Shown here: positions 1 to 9,525 of the stretch, piece after piece
Position numbering within the stretch: position 1 is the first letter of the stretch
Layout: every line of letters starts with the position of its first letter
Source: an uncultured Lachnospiraceae bacterium
GTDB lineage: Bacteria > Bacillota > Clostridia > Lachnospirales > Lachnospiraceae
NCBI GenBank assembly: GCA_946615865.1
Contig: CAMOIJ010000013.1
Span: 1-54,392 of the forward strand
Length of the DNA stretch: 54,392 bases
Direction: 5' to 3'
Program-made: the position numbers and the translations under genes
Notes under the pieces: generated by a model
What the model was told of the DNA's origin: nothing
Seen by the model: only the letters and a program-made list of their open reading frames with translations
Database searches by the model: none

Positions 1-1550
1 ATCTGGGCGAGAAGGTCACAGAGGCAGTCATCACTGTTCCCGCATACTTCAACGATGCGCAGAGACAGGCAACCAAGGACGCAGGCAAGATCGCCGGCCT
101 TGAAGTAAAGAGAATCATCAACGAGCCCACAGCTGCAGCACTGGCTTACGGCCTGGACAACGAGAAAGAGCAGAAGATCATGGTCTATGACCTGGGCGGC
201 GGTACATTCGATGTTTCCATCATCGAGATCGGCGACGGCGTCATCGAAGTTCTGTCCACCAACGGCGATACACGCCTGGGCGGCGATGACTTTGACCAGA
301 GGATCATCGACTGGATCATCCGTGAGTTCAAGGCAGAAGAGGGCATCGACCTCTCCGGCGACAAGATGGCTCTTCAGAGAATGAAGGAAGCTGCAGAGAA
401 GGCAAAGAAGGAGCTGTCCAGCGCGACAACCACCAACATCAACCTTCCTTTCATCACAGCTACGGCGGAAGGCCCCAAGCACTTCGACAAGAACCTCACA
501 AGAGCTAAATTCGAAGAGCTGATCAGCGACCTGGTAGAGAAGACCGCTATTCCGGTTCAGAACGCCATGAGAGACGCAGGCCTGAACAACTCCGATCTGG
601 GCAAAGTACTGCTGGTCGGCGGTTCCACAAGAATCCCTTGCGTACAGGAAAAGGTACAGGCACTTACAGGCCACGAGCCCAGCAAGACCCTGAACCCCGA
701 TGAGTGCGTCGCGATCGGCGCTGCTATCCAGGGCGGCAAGCTTGCAGGCGATGCAGGCGCAGGCGACATCCTTCTGCTTGATGTCACACCTCTGACACTT
801 TCCATCGAGACCATGGGCGGCATCGCTACCCCTCTGATCGAGAGAAATACAACTATCCCTACCAAGAAGAGCCAGGTGTTCTCCACAGCAGCTGACAACC
901 AGACCGCTGTTGACATCAACGTCCTTCAGGGTGAGAGAAAGTTCGCAAGAGACAACAAGTCCCTCGGCCAGTTCAGACTGGACGGAATCCCGCCCGCAAT
1001 GCGCGGCGTACCGCAGATCGAGGTTACTTTCGATATCGACGCAAACGGTATCGTAAATGTATCCGCTAAGGACCTCGGAACAGGCAAAGAGCAGCACATC
1101 ACCATCACTGCCGGCTCCAACATGTCCGACGAGGATATCGAGAAGGCGATCAAGGAAGCTGCTCAGTTCGAGGCAGAGGACAGAAAGCGCAAGGAAGGCG
1201 TAGACGCGAGAAACGAAGCTGACTCCATCGTATTCCAGACCGAGAAGGCCCTGAAGGAAGTCGGCGACAAGATCGACGCATCCGCAAAGGCAACTGTTGA
1301 ATCCGAGATCGCGGACCTCAAGGCAATCCTTGAGAGAACCAAGGATCAGACTGACATCAGCGACGCTGACATCGACGCCCTTAAGTCCGGCAAGGAGAAA
1401 CTGATGAACGACTCCCAGCAGCTGTTCACTCAGATGTACCAGAATATGCAGAACAACCAGGGCGCAGGCCCCGACATGGGCGGCCAGAACGCCGGCGGAA
1501 GCACAAGCGGTGACGATGACGTAGTTGACGGCGATTACCGCGAGGTGTGA
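1..1550 (+). CDS. dnaK: Chaperone DnaK (Hsp70), 5' end outside the window
   Basis: DnaK is the cytoplasmic Hsp70 chaperone: it binds exposed hydrophobic peptides and cycles with ATP, helped by DnaJ and GrpE. The reading frame is open from base 3, so the start lies upstream of the window. The ATPase-domain segment [14 protein letters not shown] is visible near the window edge. It is followed by [12 protein letters not shown], the phosphate-binding [10 protein letters not shown] and the adenosine-motif segment [10 protein letters not shown]. The substrate-binding domain follows ([16 protein letters not shown]), then the helical lid and a Gly/Asn-rich tail ending in the typical acidic [12 protein letters not shown]. 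About 516 codons are present of a usual 610-630. dnaJ follows 126 bp downstream, the normal Firmicutes order. No CIRCE element can be checked because the operon start is not in view. Confidence 0.98.
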   Translation, partial: LGEKVTEAVITVPAYFNDAQRQATKDAGKIAGLEVKRIINEPTAAALAYGLDNEKEQKIMVYDLGGGTFDVSIIEIGDGVIEVLSTNGDTRLGGDDFDQRIIDWIIREFKAEEGIDLSGDKMALQRMKEAAEKAKKELSSATTTNINLPFITATAEGPKHFDKNLTRAKFEELISDLVEKTAIPVQNAMRDAGLNNSDLGKVLLVGGSTRIPCVQEKVQALTGHEPSKTLNPDECVAIGAAIQGGKLAGDAGAGDILLLDVTPLTLSIETMGGIATPLIERNTTIPTKKSQVFSTAADNQTAVDINVLQGERKFARDNKSLGQFRLDGIPPAMRGVPQIEVTFDIDANGIVNVSAKDLGTGKEQHITITAGSNMSDEDIEKAIKEAAQFEAEDRKRKEGVDARNEADSIVFQTEKALKEVGDKIDASAKATVESEIADLKAILERTKDQTDISDADIDALKSGKEKLMNDSQQLFTQMYQNMQNNQGAGPDMGGQNAGGSTSGDDDVVDGDYREV

Positions 1551-1676
1551 GATTAGTATTGAAATTAACAGGAAAATGATATAGTTTAATGAGTGCCCAG
1601 GTCGCGCTTAACACGCGGCTTGGGCAACTCCCTTGTAAATAGAGAAAAATACACGAGAGAACGAAAGTATTATATT

Positions 1677-2843
1677 ATGGCTGAACAGAAACGTGATTAC
1701 TATGAAGTGCTTGGAGTAGCCAAGGACGCGTCCGAGGAGGATATCAAGAAGGCATACAGGAAACTTGCCAAAAAATACCATCCGGACATGAATCCCGGCG
1801 ACAAGAATGCGGAAGCTAAATTCAAAGAGGCCTCTGAAGCCTATGCGATCCTGAGCGACGCGGAGAAGCGCCAGAAATACGATCAGTTTGGCTTCGCGGC
1901 ATTTGACGGATCCGGCGGCTTTGGCGGCTTTGATTTCAATTCGGCCGATTTCGGCGATATTTTCGGCGATCTGTTCGGCGATTTCTTCGGCGGCGGAAGA
2001 CGCGGACCGGCCAACGGCCCTATGAAGGGGGCAAATGTCCGCACCAGTGTGAGGATCACATTCCTCGAAGCTGTGACCGGCATTGAGAAAGAGATCACCC
2101 TTAACCTTAAGGATCCCTGCCCGACCTGCTCGGGAACGGGCGCAAAGCCCGGGACAACCCCGCAGATGTGCCCCAAGTGCGGCGGCAAAGGTCAGGTGGT
2201 ATTCACGCAGCAGTCCTTCTTCGGCACTGTTCGGAACGTGCAGACATGCCCGGACTGCGGAGGAAGCGGAAAGATCATCAAGGACAAGTGCACTAACTGC
2301 GGCGGAACAGGTTATGTAAGCAGTAAGAAGACCATCAAGGTATCCATTCCGGCCGGAATCGACAACGGACAGAGCGTCCGCATCCGCGACAAGGGTGAGC
2401 CCGGAGTGAACGGAGGCCCCAGAGGTGATCTTCTTGTGGAAGTGATCGTTGAGCCGCATCCTGAGTTCATGCGTCAGGACTACAATGTTTTCTCCACAGT
2501 GAACATTTCCTACGCGATCGCGGCTCTGGGCGGAAGCATAGTCATCAACACCGTGGACGGCAAGGTGATCTACGATGTCAAGCCCGGCACGCAGAGCGAT
2601 ACGAGAATAAGGCTTAAGAATAAGGGCTTTCCCACGATCCGCAACCAGCAGATCCGAGGCGATCACTATGTGACCCTGGTGGTGGAGACTCCTACCAAAC
2701 TCAGCAAGGAAGCAAAGGACCTGCTCAGACAGTTCGACGCCCTGACAGGGGATTCCCTCAAACAGGCGGAGCGCGAAACCGCGGAGAAAGACACTCCTCC
2801 CAAGAAGGAATCGAATAAAAAGAAGAAATTCTGGAAGAACTGA
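1677..2843 (+). CDS. dnaJ: Chaperone DnaJ (Hsp40)
   Basis: Co-chaperone that delivers substrates to DnaK and stimulates its ATPase. The 388-residue protein is a complete class I DnaJ: J domain with the HPD motif at residues 35-37, a Gly/Phe-rich linker at about 72-115, then four CxxCxGxG zinc motifs at about 148, 165, 191 and 205, and the C-terminal peptide-binding domain. The ATG at 1677 begins [13 protein letters not shown], the normal family start. The frame is open further upstream, but that extension does not resemble DnaJ. The start has only a weak purine-rich stretch (GAGAACGAAAG) as a binding site. The tail is unusually Lys-rich ([13 protein letters not shown]). An 11-bp hairpin follows the gene. 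Confidence 0.98.
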   Translation: MAEQKRDYYEVLGVAKDASEEDIKKAYRKLAKKYHPDMNPGDKNAEAKFKEASEAYAILSDAEKRQKYDQFGFAAFDGSGGFGGFDFNSADFGDIFGDLFGDFFGGGRRGPANGPMKGANVRTSVRITFLEAVTGIEKEITLNLKDPCPTCSGTGAKPGTTPQMCPKCGGKGQVVFTQQSFFGTVRNVQTCPDCGGSGKIIKDKCTNCGGTGYVSSKKTIKVSIPAGIDNGQSVRIRDKGEPGVNGGPRGDLLVEVIVEPHPEFMRQDYNVFSTVNISYAIAALGGSIVINTVDGKVIYDVKPGTQSDTRIRLKNKGFPTIRNQQIRGDHYVTLVVETPTKLSKEAKDLLRQFDALTGDSLKQAERETAEKDTPPKKESNKKKKFWKN

Positions 2844-2898
2844 GCAGTTCAGAACCTGATCCGGAGAACAGACGGGTCAGAGGAGACTAAATACAGTC

Positions 2899-2931
2899 AG
2901 CCGGCAGCGTTATTATGCGCTGCCGGCTTTG
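2899..2931 (+). terminator. Probable terminator after dnaJ
   Basis: A perfect 11-bp stem (AGCCGGCAGCG at 2899-2909 with CGCTGCCGGCT at 2918-2928) has an 8-nt loop but only a three-T run after it. It probably ends or attenuates the dnaK-dnaJ transcript before prmA. The weak T tract leaves partial read-through likely. Confidence 0.55.
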
Positions 2932-2969
2932 GTGCGTTATTACTTAGATAAAAAACAGAGGGACAGCAT

Positions 2970-3965
2970 ATGAAATGGATGGCATTCAGAGTCCGCACAA
3001 AAGCAGATGCGGAGGACATAATCATCAGCTCCATGCAGGACATCGGCCTGTACGGCGCGCAGATCGAGGACCATGTGCCGCTTACGGCCGCCGAGAAGGA
3101 GCAGATGTTCGTTGACATACTGCCGGACGCCGGGGAGGATGACGGGTCGGCGGTGCTCAGTTTCTTCCTGGAGGAGACAGAAGATGGCCGCGTCCTTGTG
3201 GACGATGAGCCGAAGACGCCCGAAGAGGTGAAGGCTTCCATCCTGGAAGAACTGGCTGAGCTAAGAACTTATTCGGATATCGGAGACGGCACAGTTACCA
3301 TTGAGGAGACCGAGGACGTAGACTGGATCAACAACTGGAAGCAGTATTTCCACCAGTTCTGGATCGACGATATTCTGGCGATCCCGTCCTGGGAGAAGCC
3401 GGAGATCACTGATAAGAAGCCGGCGCTGGTCTTCCATATCGATCCCGGAACAGCTTTCGGAACAGGTATGCACGAGACCACGCAGCTCTGCATCCGCCAG
3501 ATCCGCAAGTACCTGACTCCGGAGACAGTCATGCTGGATGTGGGAACGGGAAGTGGAATTCTCGCTATTTTGGCCCTGATGTTCGGCATAAAGAGCGCCG
3601 TCGGAACAGATCTGGATCCCTGCGCGCCCCCCGCGATCGAGGATAACCTGCGCACCAACGGCGTTGATCCCGCGAAGTTCCATGTGATCCTCGGAAATCT
3701 CATCGATGACGAGAAGGTGCAGGAGGAAGTGGGAACAGAGAAATATGACATTGTGGCGGCCAACATCCTGGCGGATGTGCTGATCCCGCTGACACCCCAT
3801 GTAGTGCCGACCATGAAAGCCGGCGCGTACTACATCACTTCCGGGATCCTTGAGGGGCGCGAAGACAGCGTCGCAGAGGCGATGAGAGAAGCCGGCCTGG
3901 AGGTCATCAGTGTGACCGCGCAGGGCGAATGGCGCTGCGTTGTGGGCAGGAAGCCGCTGGCGTAA
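2970..3965 (+). CDS. prmA: Ribosomal protein L11 methyltransferase
   Basis: PrmA methylates ribosomal protein L11 using S-adenosylmethionine. The 331-residue product has the usual two-part layout: an N-terminal L11-recognition domain (about 1-115) and a C-terminal Rossmann methyltransferase. The family segment HIDPGTAFGTGMHETT is at about 156-171, SAM motif I (DVGTGSG) at about 190-196, and the AANILADVL segment further on matches the NPPY-like motif of PrmA. The ATG at 2970 is preceded by GAGGGACAG. rsmE starts 12 bp after its stop, and dnaJ lies upstream; dnaK-dnaJ-prmA-rsmE is a conserved Firmicutes block. It is slightly longer than the usual 290-315 residues because of extra acidic sequence at about 52-85. 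Confidence 0.96.
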   Translation: MKWMAFRVRTKADAEDIIISSMQDIGLYGAQIEDHVPLTAAEKEQMFVDILPDAGEDDGSAVLSFFLEETEDGRVLVDDEPKTPEEVKASILEELAELRTYSDIGDGTVTIEETEDVDWINNWKQYFHQFWIDDILAIPSWEKPEITDKKPALVFHIDPGTAFGTGMHETTQLCIRQIRKYLTPETVMLDVGTGSGILAILALMFGIKSAVGTDLDPCAPPAIEDNLRTNGVDPAKFHVILGNLIDDEKVQEEVGTEKYDIVAANILADVLIPLTPHVVPTMKAGAYYITSGILEGREDSVAEAMREAGLEVISVTAQGEWRCVVGRKPLA

Positions 3966-3977
3966 GGAGTTGAGCAA

Positions 3978-4724
3978 ATGCTGCATATCTTTGTAGATCC
4001 CGCGCAGATGCAGGGAGACCTCCTGTATGTGACAGGCAGGGACGTCAATCATATCAAGAACGTGCTGCGCATGAAACCCGGCGACGAGATCAGCGTGCGT
4101 ACGGGGCAGGACGAGCGCGAGTACCGCTACGGCATCGAGGAGTTCACGGACTCGGAGGTGGTGTGCCGGCTCCGCTTTGTCAAGGAGTCCGACGTGGAGC
4201 TCCCCGTGAAGGTATATCTCTTCCAGGGGTTTCCCAAGTCCGACAAGATGGACCTGATCGTGCAGAAGGCGGTAGAACTGGGCGCGGCCGAGATCATTCC
4301 GGTGCAGATGCGCCGCAGCGTCGCCAAACTCGAAGGTGCCAAAATAGCGAAGAAGACCCAGCGCTGGCAGACCATAGCGGAGTCGGCGGCCAAACAGAGC
4401 CGCAGAGCCGTGGTCCCGCTGGTGCGCGAGCCCATGACGATGGAGGAAGCGGTCCGCTTCGCGAAGGAAAACACACAGACGCGCCTTCTTCCCTATGAAC
4501 TGCAGGAAGAGGACGGGAGTACCAGGGGCCTTATCGATGGAATCGAAGAGGGAACCGCGGTCTCAATATTTATCGGACCGGAGGGCGGCTTTGAGCCCGG
4601 CGAGGTGGAACTGGCTAAGGCGGAGGGAATCCTGCCAATCTCTCTCGGCAGGAGGATCCTCAGGACCGAGACGGCGGCGCTGGTAGTGCTCTCCTGGCTG
4701 ATCTACCGCTTTGAAACCTGCTGA
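3978..4724 (+). CDS. rsmE: 16S rRNA (uracil(1498)-N(3))-methyltransferase
   Basis: RsmE methylates N3 of U1498 in 16S rRNA on the 30S subunit. The 248-residue length is normal. The protein has an N-terminal PUA-like RNA-binding domain followed by a SPOUT (trefoil-knot) domain. The knot signatures are visible as IGPEGGF at about 199-205 and LGRRILRTETA at about 223-233. The start at 3978 is preceded by AAGGAGTTGAGCAA, a good binding site 12 bp after the prmA stop, so the two genes are almost certainly co-transcribed. Nothing unusual was seen. Confidence 0.96.
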   Translation: MLHIFVDPAQMQGDLLYVTGRDVNHIKNVLRMKPGDEISVRTGQDEREYRYGIEEFTDSEVVCRLRFVKESDVELPVKVYLFQGFPKSDKMDLIVQKAVELGAAEIIPVQMRRSVAKLEGAKIAKKTQRWQTIAESAAKQSRRAVVPLVREPMTMEEAVRFAKENTQTRLLPYELQEEDGSTRGLIDGIEEGTAVSIFIGPEGGFEPGEVELAKAEGILPISLGRRILRTETAALVVLSWLIYRFETC

Positions 4725-4838
4725 CACGCAAGGAACGGTTTGTAATCGGCAAAATGATGTGTTATCATGCAGGGTACGGCAAACAGGGGATCGGCGAAGA
4801 ACCGAAGCGGTCCCGCAAGTATTAATAGAAGAGGAAAC

Positions 4839-5996
4839 ATGAGAGAAGCGTATCTGGACAACTCTGCTACGACCCGGTGCTTTCCGGAAGTAGTGGAGCT
4901 GATGAACAAAATATACCTGGAAGAGTACGGCAATCCCTCCAGCATGCACCACAAGGGCGTGGAGGCTGAGAGGCAGATCGCCGAGGCGAAGAAGACCCTG
5001 GCGCAGATCCTGAAGGTGAGCGAGAAGAACCTCCTGTTCACTTCCTGCGGAACGGAATCCGATAACATCGCTATAATCGGCGGCGCTATGGCCAATATGA
5101 GAAAGGGACGCCACCTGATCACGACGAAAATCGAGCATCCCGCTGTCCTGGAATCCATGAAATATCTGGAATCACAGGGCTTTGAGGTGACTTACCTGCC
5201 GGTGGACGAATACGGGATCGTCTCTCCGGATCTGCTGGAAGAGGCCGTCAGGGACGACACGATCCTGGTGTCTGTAATGCACACCAACAATGAGATCGGC
5301 ACTCTGGAGCCGATCAGGGAGATTGCGAAGCGTATTAAAGCGAAAAATCCCTCGGTTCTCTTTCATGTGGACGCCGTACAAGGTTTTGGCAAAGCGCAGA
5401 TCTATCCCAAAAAGTGGGGGATCGATCTGCTGTCGGCCAGCGGGCACAAGATCCACGCGCCCAAGGGAACAGGCTTTTTGTATATCGGCGACAAAGTGAA
5501 GGTGAAGAACCTGATCTTCGGCGGCGGACAGCAGGGCGGCATGCGCTCCGGCACTGAGAATGTGGCCGGCGTTGCGGCTATGGGCCTTGCGGCGAGGATG
5601 CTGTATCAGGATTTTGACAACAGTATCGACAGACTGTACGGGCTGCGGGAGAAGCTCCTCGCTGAGATTGCTGATATTCCGGACCTTCGGGTGAACGGAC
5701 CCAAGGGGAGAGAGTGCGCGCCGCATATCATCAGCCTTACAGTGCCCGGCGTGCGGGCGGAAGTGCTGCTTCACGCGCTGGAGGAAAGGGGCGTTTACGT
5801 CTCATCGGGAAGCGCCTGCGCATCCAACAAGCCCCACACATCGGCGACGCTGGAAGCGATCGGGCTCCCCAGGCCCTACCTCGACAACACCATTAGAATC
5901 AGTTTTTCTGAAATGACCACCGAAGAGGACATCCTTCAGGCAACATCGGCCTTGCATGAAATCGTTCCTTTTTTAAGAAAATATACAAGACACTGA
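4839..5996 (+). CDS. Cysteine desulfurase (IscS/NifS type)
   Basis: A PLP-dependent enzyme that takes sulfur from cysteine as a protein-bound persulfide. The 385-residue protein starts MREAYLDNSATTRCFPEV, the canonical beginning. The PLP lysine lies in SGHKIHAPKG (Lys204). The substrate-activating cysteine is Cys327 in SSGSACASNKP, followed by the usual C-terminal helix. The ATG at 4839 has GAAGAGGAAAC before it; an upstream ATG at 4767 would add a non-homologous leader and was not used. thiI follows 54 bp downstream. Pairing of a dedicated desulfurase with thiI is common in Firmicutes (NifZ-ThiI in Bacillus), so it most likely supplies sulfur for tRNA 4-thiouridine. A role in Fe-S assembly cannot be excluded, since no iscU or sufU lies nearby. 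Confidence 0.95.
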   Translation: MREAYLDNSATTRCFPEVVELMNKIYLEEYGNPSSMHHKGVEAERQIAEAKKTLAQILKVSEKNLLFTSCGTESDNIAIIGGAMANMRKGRHLITTKIEHPAVLESMKYLESQGFEVTYLPVDEYGIVSPDLLEEAVRDDTILVSVMHTNNEIGTLEPIREIAKRIKAKNPSVLFHVDAVQGFGKAQIYPKKWGIDLLSASGHKIHAPKGTGFLYIGDKVKVKNLIFGGGQQGGMRSGTENVAGVAAMGLAARMLYQDFDNSIDRLYGLREKLLAEIADIPDLRVNGPKGRECAPHIISLTVPGVRAEVLLHALEERGVYVSSGSACASNKPHTSATLEAIGLPRPYLDNTIRISFSEMTTEEDILQATSALHEIVPFLRKYTRH

Positions 5997-6050
5997 ATTC
6001 GGAGTGCTCCGTAACCCTCACACCTTTTTCATCACCACGACGGAGGAATT

Positions 6051-7280
6051 ATGAAGTATCAATCTTTTCTTATAAAGTACGCCGAGATCGGCATCAAGGG
6101 CAAAAACCGCCACATATTTGAGGAGGCCCTGGTCCGCCAGATCAAGCACGCCCTCAAGCCTTGCGAAGGTAACTTTGCCGTTCACAGGACCTACGGAAGA
6201 GTTTTTGTGGAGTGCCTGTCGGACTATGACTACAGCGAGGTCACCGAAGCCCTGAGCCGCGTGTTCGGTATCTCCGGCATCTGCCCCATTGTGGAAACTC
6301 CGGTGGTTCCCATTGAAGAACTGCGGAAGGCGGCGGCCGACTTCATGAAGGAAGAGTACCCCGAGAGGGAGGCGACTTTCAAGGTTCACGCCAGAAGGCT
6401 GAACAAGGAATATCCTCTCGACTCCATGAAGGTCAACGAGGAGCTGGGAGAGGCTGTTCTCGACGCCTGCCCCAACCTCACAGTGGACGTGCATAAGCCC
6501 GAGATCATGCTACATGTGGAGATCAGGGAGAAAATATACATCTACTCGACGATCATCCCCGGACCGGGCGGACTTCCCGTCGGCGTGGGCGGAAAGGCTA
6601 TGCTCCTTCTCTCCGGAGGAATCGACTCCCCTGTGGCGGGTTATATGATCGCCAAGAGAGGCGTGAAACTGGACGCGGTATATTTTAACGCGCCGCCTTA
6701 CACCAGCGAGAGAGCGCTGCAGAAGGTCGTCGACCTTGCGAGCCAGGTGGCTGCATACACAGGCCCGATCTGGCTGCACAACATCAACTTCACGGAGATC
6801 CAGCTCTACATCTACGAGAAGTGCCCTCATGACGAGCTCACCATTATCATGCGCAGGTTCATGATGCGCATCGCGGAGAGACTCGCGAAGGAGTCGGAGT
6901 GCCTGGCCCTTATCACGGGCGAGAGCATCGGCCAGGTCGCTTCCCAGACCATGACTGCGCTGGGCGTCACCAACGAAGTGTGCACACTGCCTGTCTTCAG
7001 GCCGCTGATCGGTTTTGACAAGGAGGAGATCGTCAAAGTCTCCAAGAAGATCGGCACATTTGAGACATCCATCCTGCCCTACGAGGACTGCTGCACGATC
7101 TTCGTGGCCAAGCACCCCGTGACAAAGCCGCGCCTTGACGTCATCAAGCGCCACGAGAAGAATCTCGACGAGAAGATCGACGAGATGGTGGAGCGGGCGA
7201 TCGCCACAGATGAGATCATGATCGTGGGCAAGGACGAGACCAGGATCGTCAAGCAGAGAGACGGAGAACTGCAGATCTGA
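6051..7280 (+). CDS. thiI: tRNA 4-thiouridine synthase ThiI
   Basis: ThiI adenylates and thiolates U8 of tRNA, using persulfide sulfur from a cysteine desulfurase. The 409-residue protein carries an N-terminal ferredoxin-like domain, a THUMP domain (about 60-165) and a PP-loop ATPase whose signature LLSGGIDSPVAG spans about 186-197. The C-terminal rhodanese domain of the 482-residue E. coli protein is absent, as is normal for Gram-positive ThiI; PYEDCCTIF near the end offers cysteines for the sulfur relay. GACGGAGGAATT gives a strong binding site before the ATG. A strong hairpin terminator follows the stop. With the upstream desulfurase this forms a complete thiolation pair. Confidence 0.96.
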   Translation: MKYQSFLIKYAEIGIKGKNRHIFEEALVRQIKHALKPCEGNFAVHRTYGRVFVECLSDYDYSEVTEALSRVFGISGICPIVETPVVPIEELRKAAADFMKEEYPEREATFKVHARRLNKEYPLDSMKVNEELGEAVLDACPNLTVDVHKPEIMLHVEIREKIYIYSTIIPGPGGLPVGVGGKAMLLLSGGIDSPVAGYMIAKRGVKLDAVYFNAPPYTSERALQKVVDLASQVAAYTGPIWLHNINFTEIQLYIYEKCPHDELTIIMRRFMMRIAERLAKESECLALITGESIGQVASQTMTALGVTNEVCTLPVFRPLIGFDKEEIVKVSKKIGTFETSILPYEDCCTIFVAKHPVTKPRLDVIKRHEKNLDEKIDEMVERAIATDEIMIVGKDETRIVKQRDGELQI

Positions 7281-7290
7281 CAAAACACGC

Positions 7291-7330
7291 AAAAAAAGCC
7301 CCGAAACCGGTAAGGCTTCGGGGCTTTCAT
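7291..7330. terminator. Bidirectional terminator between thiI and the HPr-like gene
   Basis: An 11-bp stem AAAGCCCCGAA (7295-7305) pairs with TTCGGGGCTTT (7317-7327). Two further CC/GG pairs can form inside the loop. A runs on the left and T runs on the right fit termination of both converging transcripts: thiI on the plus strand and the HPr-like gene on the minus strand. Confidence 0.88.
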
Positions 7331-7345
7331 AATAATCAGATAAAC

Positions 7346-7576
7346 TTAGACGATATAGGGCTTGAGGGTCTCAAGAACCGCGTCAGCGCCCTCCTCGGCG
7401 TGAATGTTGAGCTCGATGGGCTTGCTCAGGTCCAGGGAAAAGATGCCCATGATGGACTTGGCGTCAATAACATAACGGCCGGATACCAGGTCGAAGTCAT
7501 AGTCGAAACGGGAAATATCATTGACGAAGGACTTAACTTTATCGATAGAATTTAATGAGATCATTACGGTTTTCAT
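7346..7576 (-). CDS. HPr-like protein lacking the phosphoryl-acceptor histidine
   Basis: A 76-residue protein with the size and fold pattern of the PTS carrier HPr. The central helix segment SGRYVIDAKSIMGIFSLDLS matches the HPr region around regulatory Ser46. The N-terminal active-site loop that should read GIHARPA is instead NSIDKVKSF, so His15 is missing; the only histidine is near residue 60 (LNIHAEEG). It therefore cannot act as a normal phosphocarrier. Related histidine-less homologues are, to my knowledge, recurrent in Lachnospiraceae. The start at 7576 is chosen because AAGGAGG lies 8-14 bp upstream on the minus strand; a longer frame to 7645 has no such site. It is the only clear minus-strand gene in the window. 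A regulatory role through the Ser46 face is possible but unproven. Confidence 0.85.
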   Translation of the reverse strand: MKTVMISLNSIDKVKSFVNDISRFDYDFDLVSGRYVIDAKSIMGIFSLDLSKPIELNIHAEEGADAVLETLKPYIV

Positions 7577-7679
7577 AGGTGTTTGCCTCCTTATTGCATT
7601 CCTTTGCGTTAGTTTTATAGTAAATTCTGGTCGGTGAAAAGTCAATGTCGTATAAATACAATTTGGAAGAGGAAGAAGC

Positions 7680-9149
7680 TTGAAACGTGTAGCATTTCAC
7701 AATCTCGGGTGTAAAGTAAACAGTTACGAACTGGACATAATGCGGCAAAAAATGGAGGAACACGGGTATATTTCCGTCCCTTTTGAGGAAGAGGCGGAAG
7801 TTTATGTGATCAACACCTGTACCGTCACCAACATCGCCGACAGAAAGAGCCGCCAGATGATCCACAAGGCCAAAAAGAGAAATCCCGGCGCGGTAGTCAT
7901 CGCGGTGGGATGCTACGTGGAGACAGATCCCGCGAGGGTCGGAACAGACAGCTCCATCGACCTGGCCATTGGTAATAATAAGAAAGCGAAGATCGCGGAA
8001 CTTCTGGATGAGTTCCTGGCAGGGATTGGCGGAGATAAGAAGAGCTCAGCCGGCGAAGCACATGGCACAGAAGGCGGAAGTCTTGAAAGGCGCACCCTGG
8101 GCGGCAGGACTATGTCCGATCTGACGCACAGGCCGGATTATGAAGACATGCAGCTCGAGGACCCGGGCCACACAAGGGCTTTTGTCAAAATACAGGACGG
8201 CTGCAATCAGTTCTGCACTTACTGCATTATTCCATACGCGAGGGGAAGGATCAGGAGCAGAAGACCGGGAGAGATCCTCAAGGAGATCCGGACCATCGCG
8301 GATAAAGGAATCCGGGAAGTGGTCCTGACCGGAATTCACGTGAGCTCTTATGGCCTTGAGTGGGACGCGCAGACAGACGCGGTGAAGTTCGACCCTGAGA
8401 AATCGGGGGCTTACTTATTGGATCTGATGGACCGGATCCGGGGAATAGAAGGTATTGAGAGGATCCGCCTCAGCTCCCTCGAGCCCAGGATCATGACGGA
8501 ATCTTTCGTCAAAGGGATCGCTGCAATGCCCGAAGTGTGCCCGCACTTCCACCTCTCCCTGCAGAGCGGATGCAACGCGACGCTGCGCAGAATGAACCGC
8601 CACTACACGACAGAGGAATTTCTGGAAAGCGTAAAACTGCTTAGAAGATATTATGATAAACCCGCGATTACGACAGATGTGATCGTGGGATTTCCCGGGG
8701 AATCCAACGCGGAATTTGAGGAGACGGTGAAGTTCCTGGAGGAAGTGAACTTCTATGAGATGCATGTCTTCAAATACTCGGTGCGTAAGGGAACTGCGGC
8801 AGCGGCCATGCCGGTTCAGATCCCGGAGCTGGTAAAGAGCGCGCGCAGCGATGTTTTGCTGGATATGACGCAGAGGCAGTCGGAGCAGTTCCGGGCGCAG
8901 TTTATCGGAAAGCAGGATGAGCTGCTGTTAGAAGAGAAAGTCCGAATGCCCTTCGGGCTCTGCTGGAGAGGACACACAAAGCGATATGTGGAGGGATACA
9001 TCCTATGCGGGGACGGATCCGGTGTCCAAATGGAGGAGGGACAGCTCATTTCGGGCGTATTTACAGGTTCCGCGGCAAATGCGCAGGGCCTTATGTTTGC
9101 GCCTCTAGTTGAAAGCGGCGGTAAAATAAGGTATGATAAAGAGATGTAA
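7680..9149 (+). CDS. mtaB: tRNA t6A37 methylthiotransferase MtaB
   Basis: A radical-SAM enzyme that converts t6A37 of tRNA to ms2t6A. The 489-residue protein has the three-part architecture: an N-terminal MTTase domain with cluster cysteines Cys11, Cys47 and Cys78, a radical-SAM domain with CxxxCxxC at Cys175/179/182 (GCNQFCTYCIIPYARGR), and a C-terminal TRAM-like domain. Start is a TTG at 7680 after GGAAGAGGAAGAAGC, giving MKRVAFHNLGCKVNSYELD, which is the family consensus. It is about 50 residues longer than typical, mainly through a Gly/Ser/Arg-rich linker at about 118-150 between the first two domains. It is a single gene facing away from the HPr-like gene. Confidence 0.95.
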   Translation: MKRVAFHNLGCKVNSYELDIMRQKMEEHGYISVPFEEEAEVYVINTCTVTNIADRKSRQMIHKAKKRNPGAVVIAVGCYVETDPARVGTDSSIDLAIGNNKKAKIAELLDEFLAGIGGDKKSSAGEAHGTEGGSLERRTLGGRTMSDLTHRPDYEDMQLEDPGHTRAFVKIQDGCNQFCTYCIIPYARGRIRSRRPGEILKEIRTIADKGIREVVLTGIHVSSYGLEWDAQTDAVKFDPEKSGAYLLDLMDRIRGIEGIERIRLSSLEPRIMTESFVKGIAAMPEVCPHFHLSLQSGCNATLRRMNRHYTTEEFLESVKLLRRYYDKPAITTDVIVGFPGESNAEFEETVKFLEEVNFYEMHVFKYSVRKGTAAAAMPVQIPELVKSARSDVLLDMTQRQSEQFRAQFIGKQDELLLEEKVRMPFGLCWRGHTKRYVEGYILCGDGSGVQMEEGQLISGVFTGSAANAQGLMFAPLVESGGKIRYDKEM

Positions 9150-9174
9150 ACGGACGTTCTTTTACGGAACGCGT

Positions 9175-9202
9175 TTGCGTTAGGAAATACAAACAGTATA
9201 GG
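9175..9202 (+). promoter_or_regulatory. Candidate promoter for ireB-ruvX-DUF1292
   Basis: TTGCGT at 9175-9180 and TATAGG at 9197-9202 are 16 bp apart, in the 73-bp gap between mtaB and ireB. It fits a housekeeping promoter only moderately, and read-through from mtaB is equally possible. Confidence 0.35.
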
Positions 9203-9222
9203 ACGAGGTTGATTGTAATTTT

Positions 9223-9519
9223 ATGGATCAGAACAATAACAGAAAGTCCGGGATGGACTTAGGGAACACACAGTATTTCAAGGTGCAGCCGGACCAGGAG
9301 ACGGGCGTCAAGAAGATTCTCTCCGTGGTCTATGAGGCGCTGCTGGAGAAGGGATACGATCCCGTCAATCAGATCGTCGGCTATATCATGTCAGGAGATC
9401 CGACCTATATCACCAACTATATGGGTGCGAGAAGTCTCATCATGAAGGTGGAGCGGGATGAACTCGTCGAAGAGATCATGAACGACTACATCGAGTTCAA
9501 CCACTGGAAGAAGAAATAA
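9223..9519 (+). CDS. ireB: IreB family regulatory phosphoprotein (UPF0297)
   Basis: A 98-residue protein of the IreB family (formerly DUF965). In Enterococcus, IreB is phosphorylated by the Ser/Thr kinase IreK and affects cephalosporin tolerance; function here is inferred from the family. The conserved segments LLEKGYDPVNQIVGYIMSGD, PTYITNYMGAR and EEIMNDYI are all present, and a threonine/tyrosine-bearing N-terminal tail (LGNTQYFK) precedes them. The gene is followed 6 bp later by ruvX and then the DUF1292 gene, the conserved Firmicutes order (yrzL-yrrK-yrzB in Bacillus). The usual upstream partner alaS is not here. The binding site (ACGAGGTTGATTG) is poorly spaced. Confidence 0.92.
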   Translation: MDQNNNRKSGMDLGNTQYFKVQPDQETGVKKILSVVYEALLEKGYDPVNQIVGYIMSGDPTYITNYMGARSLIMKVERDELVEEIMNDYIEFNHWKKK

Positions 9520-9525
9520 TCCGCC

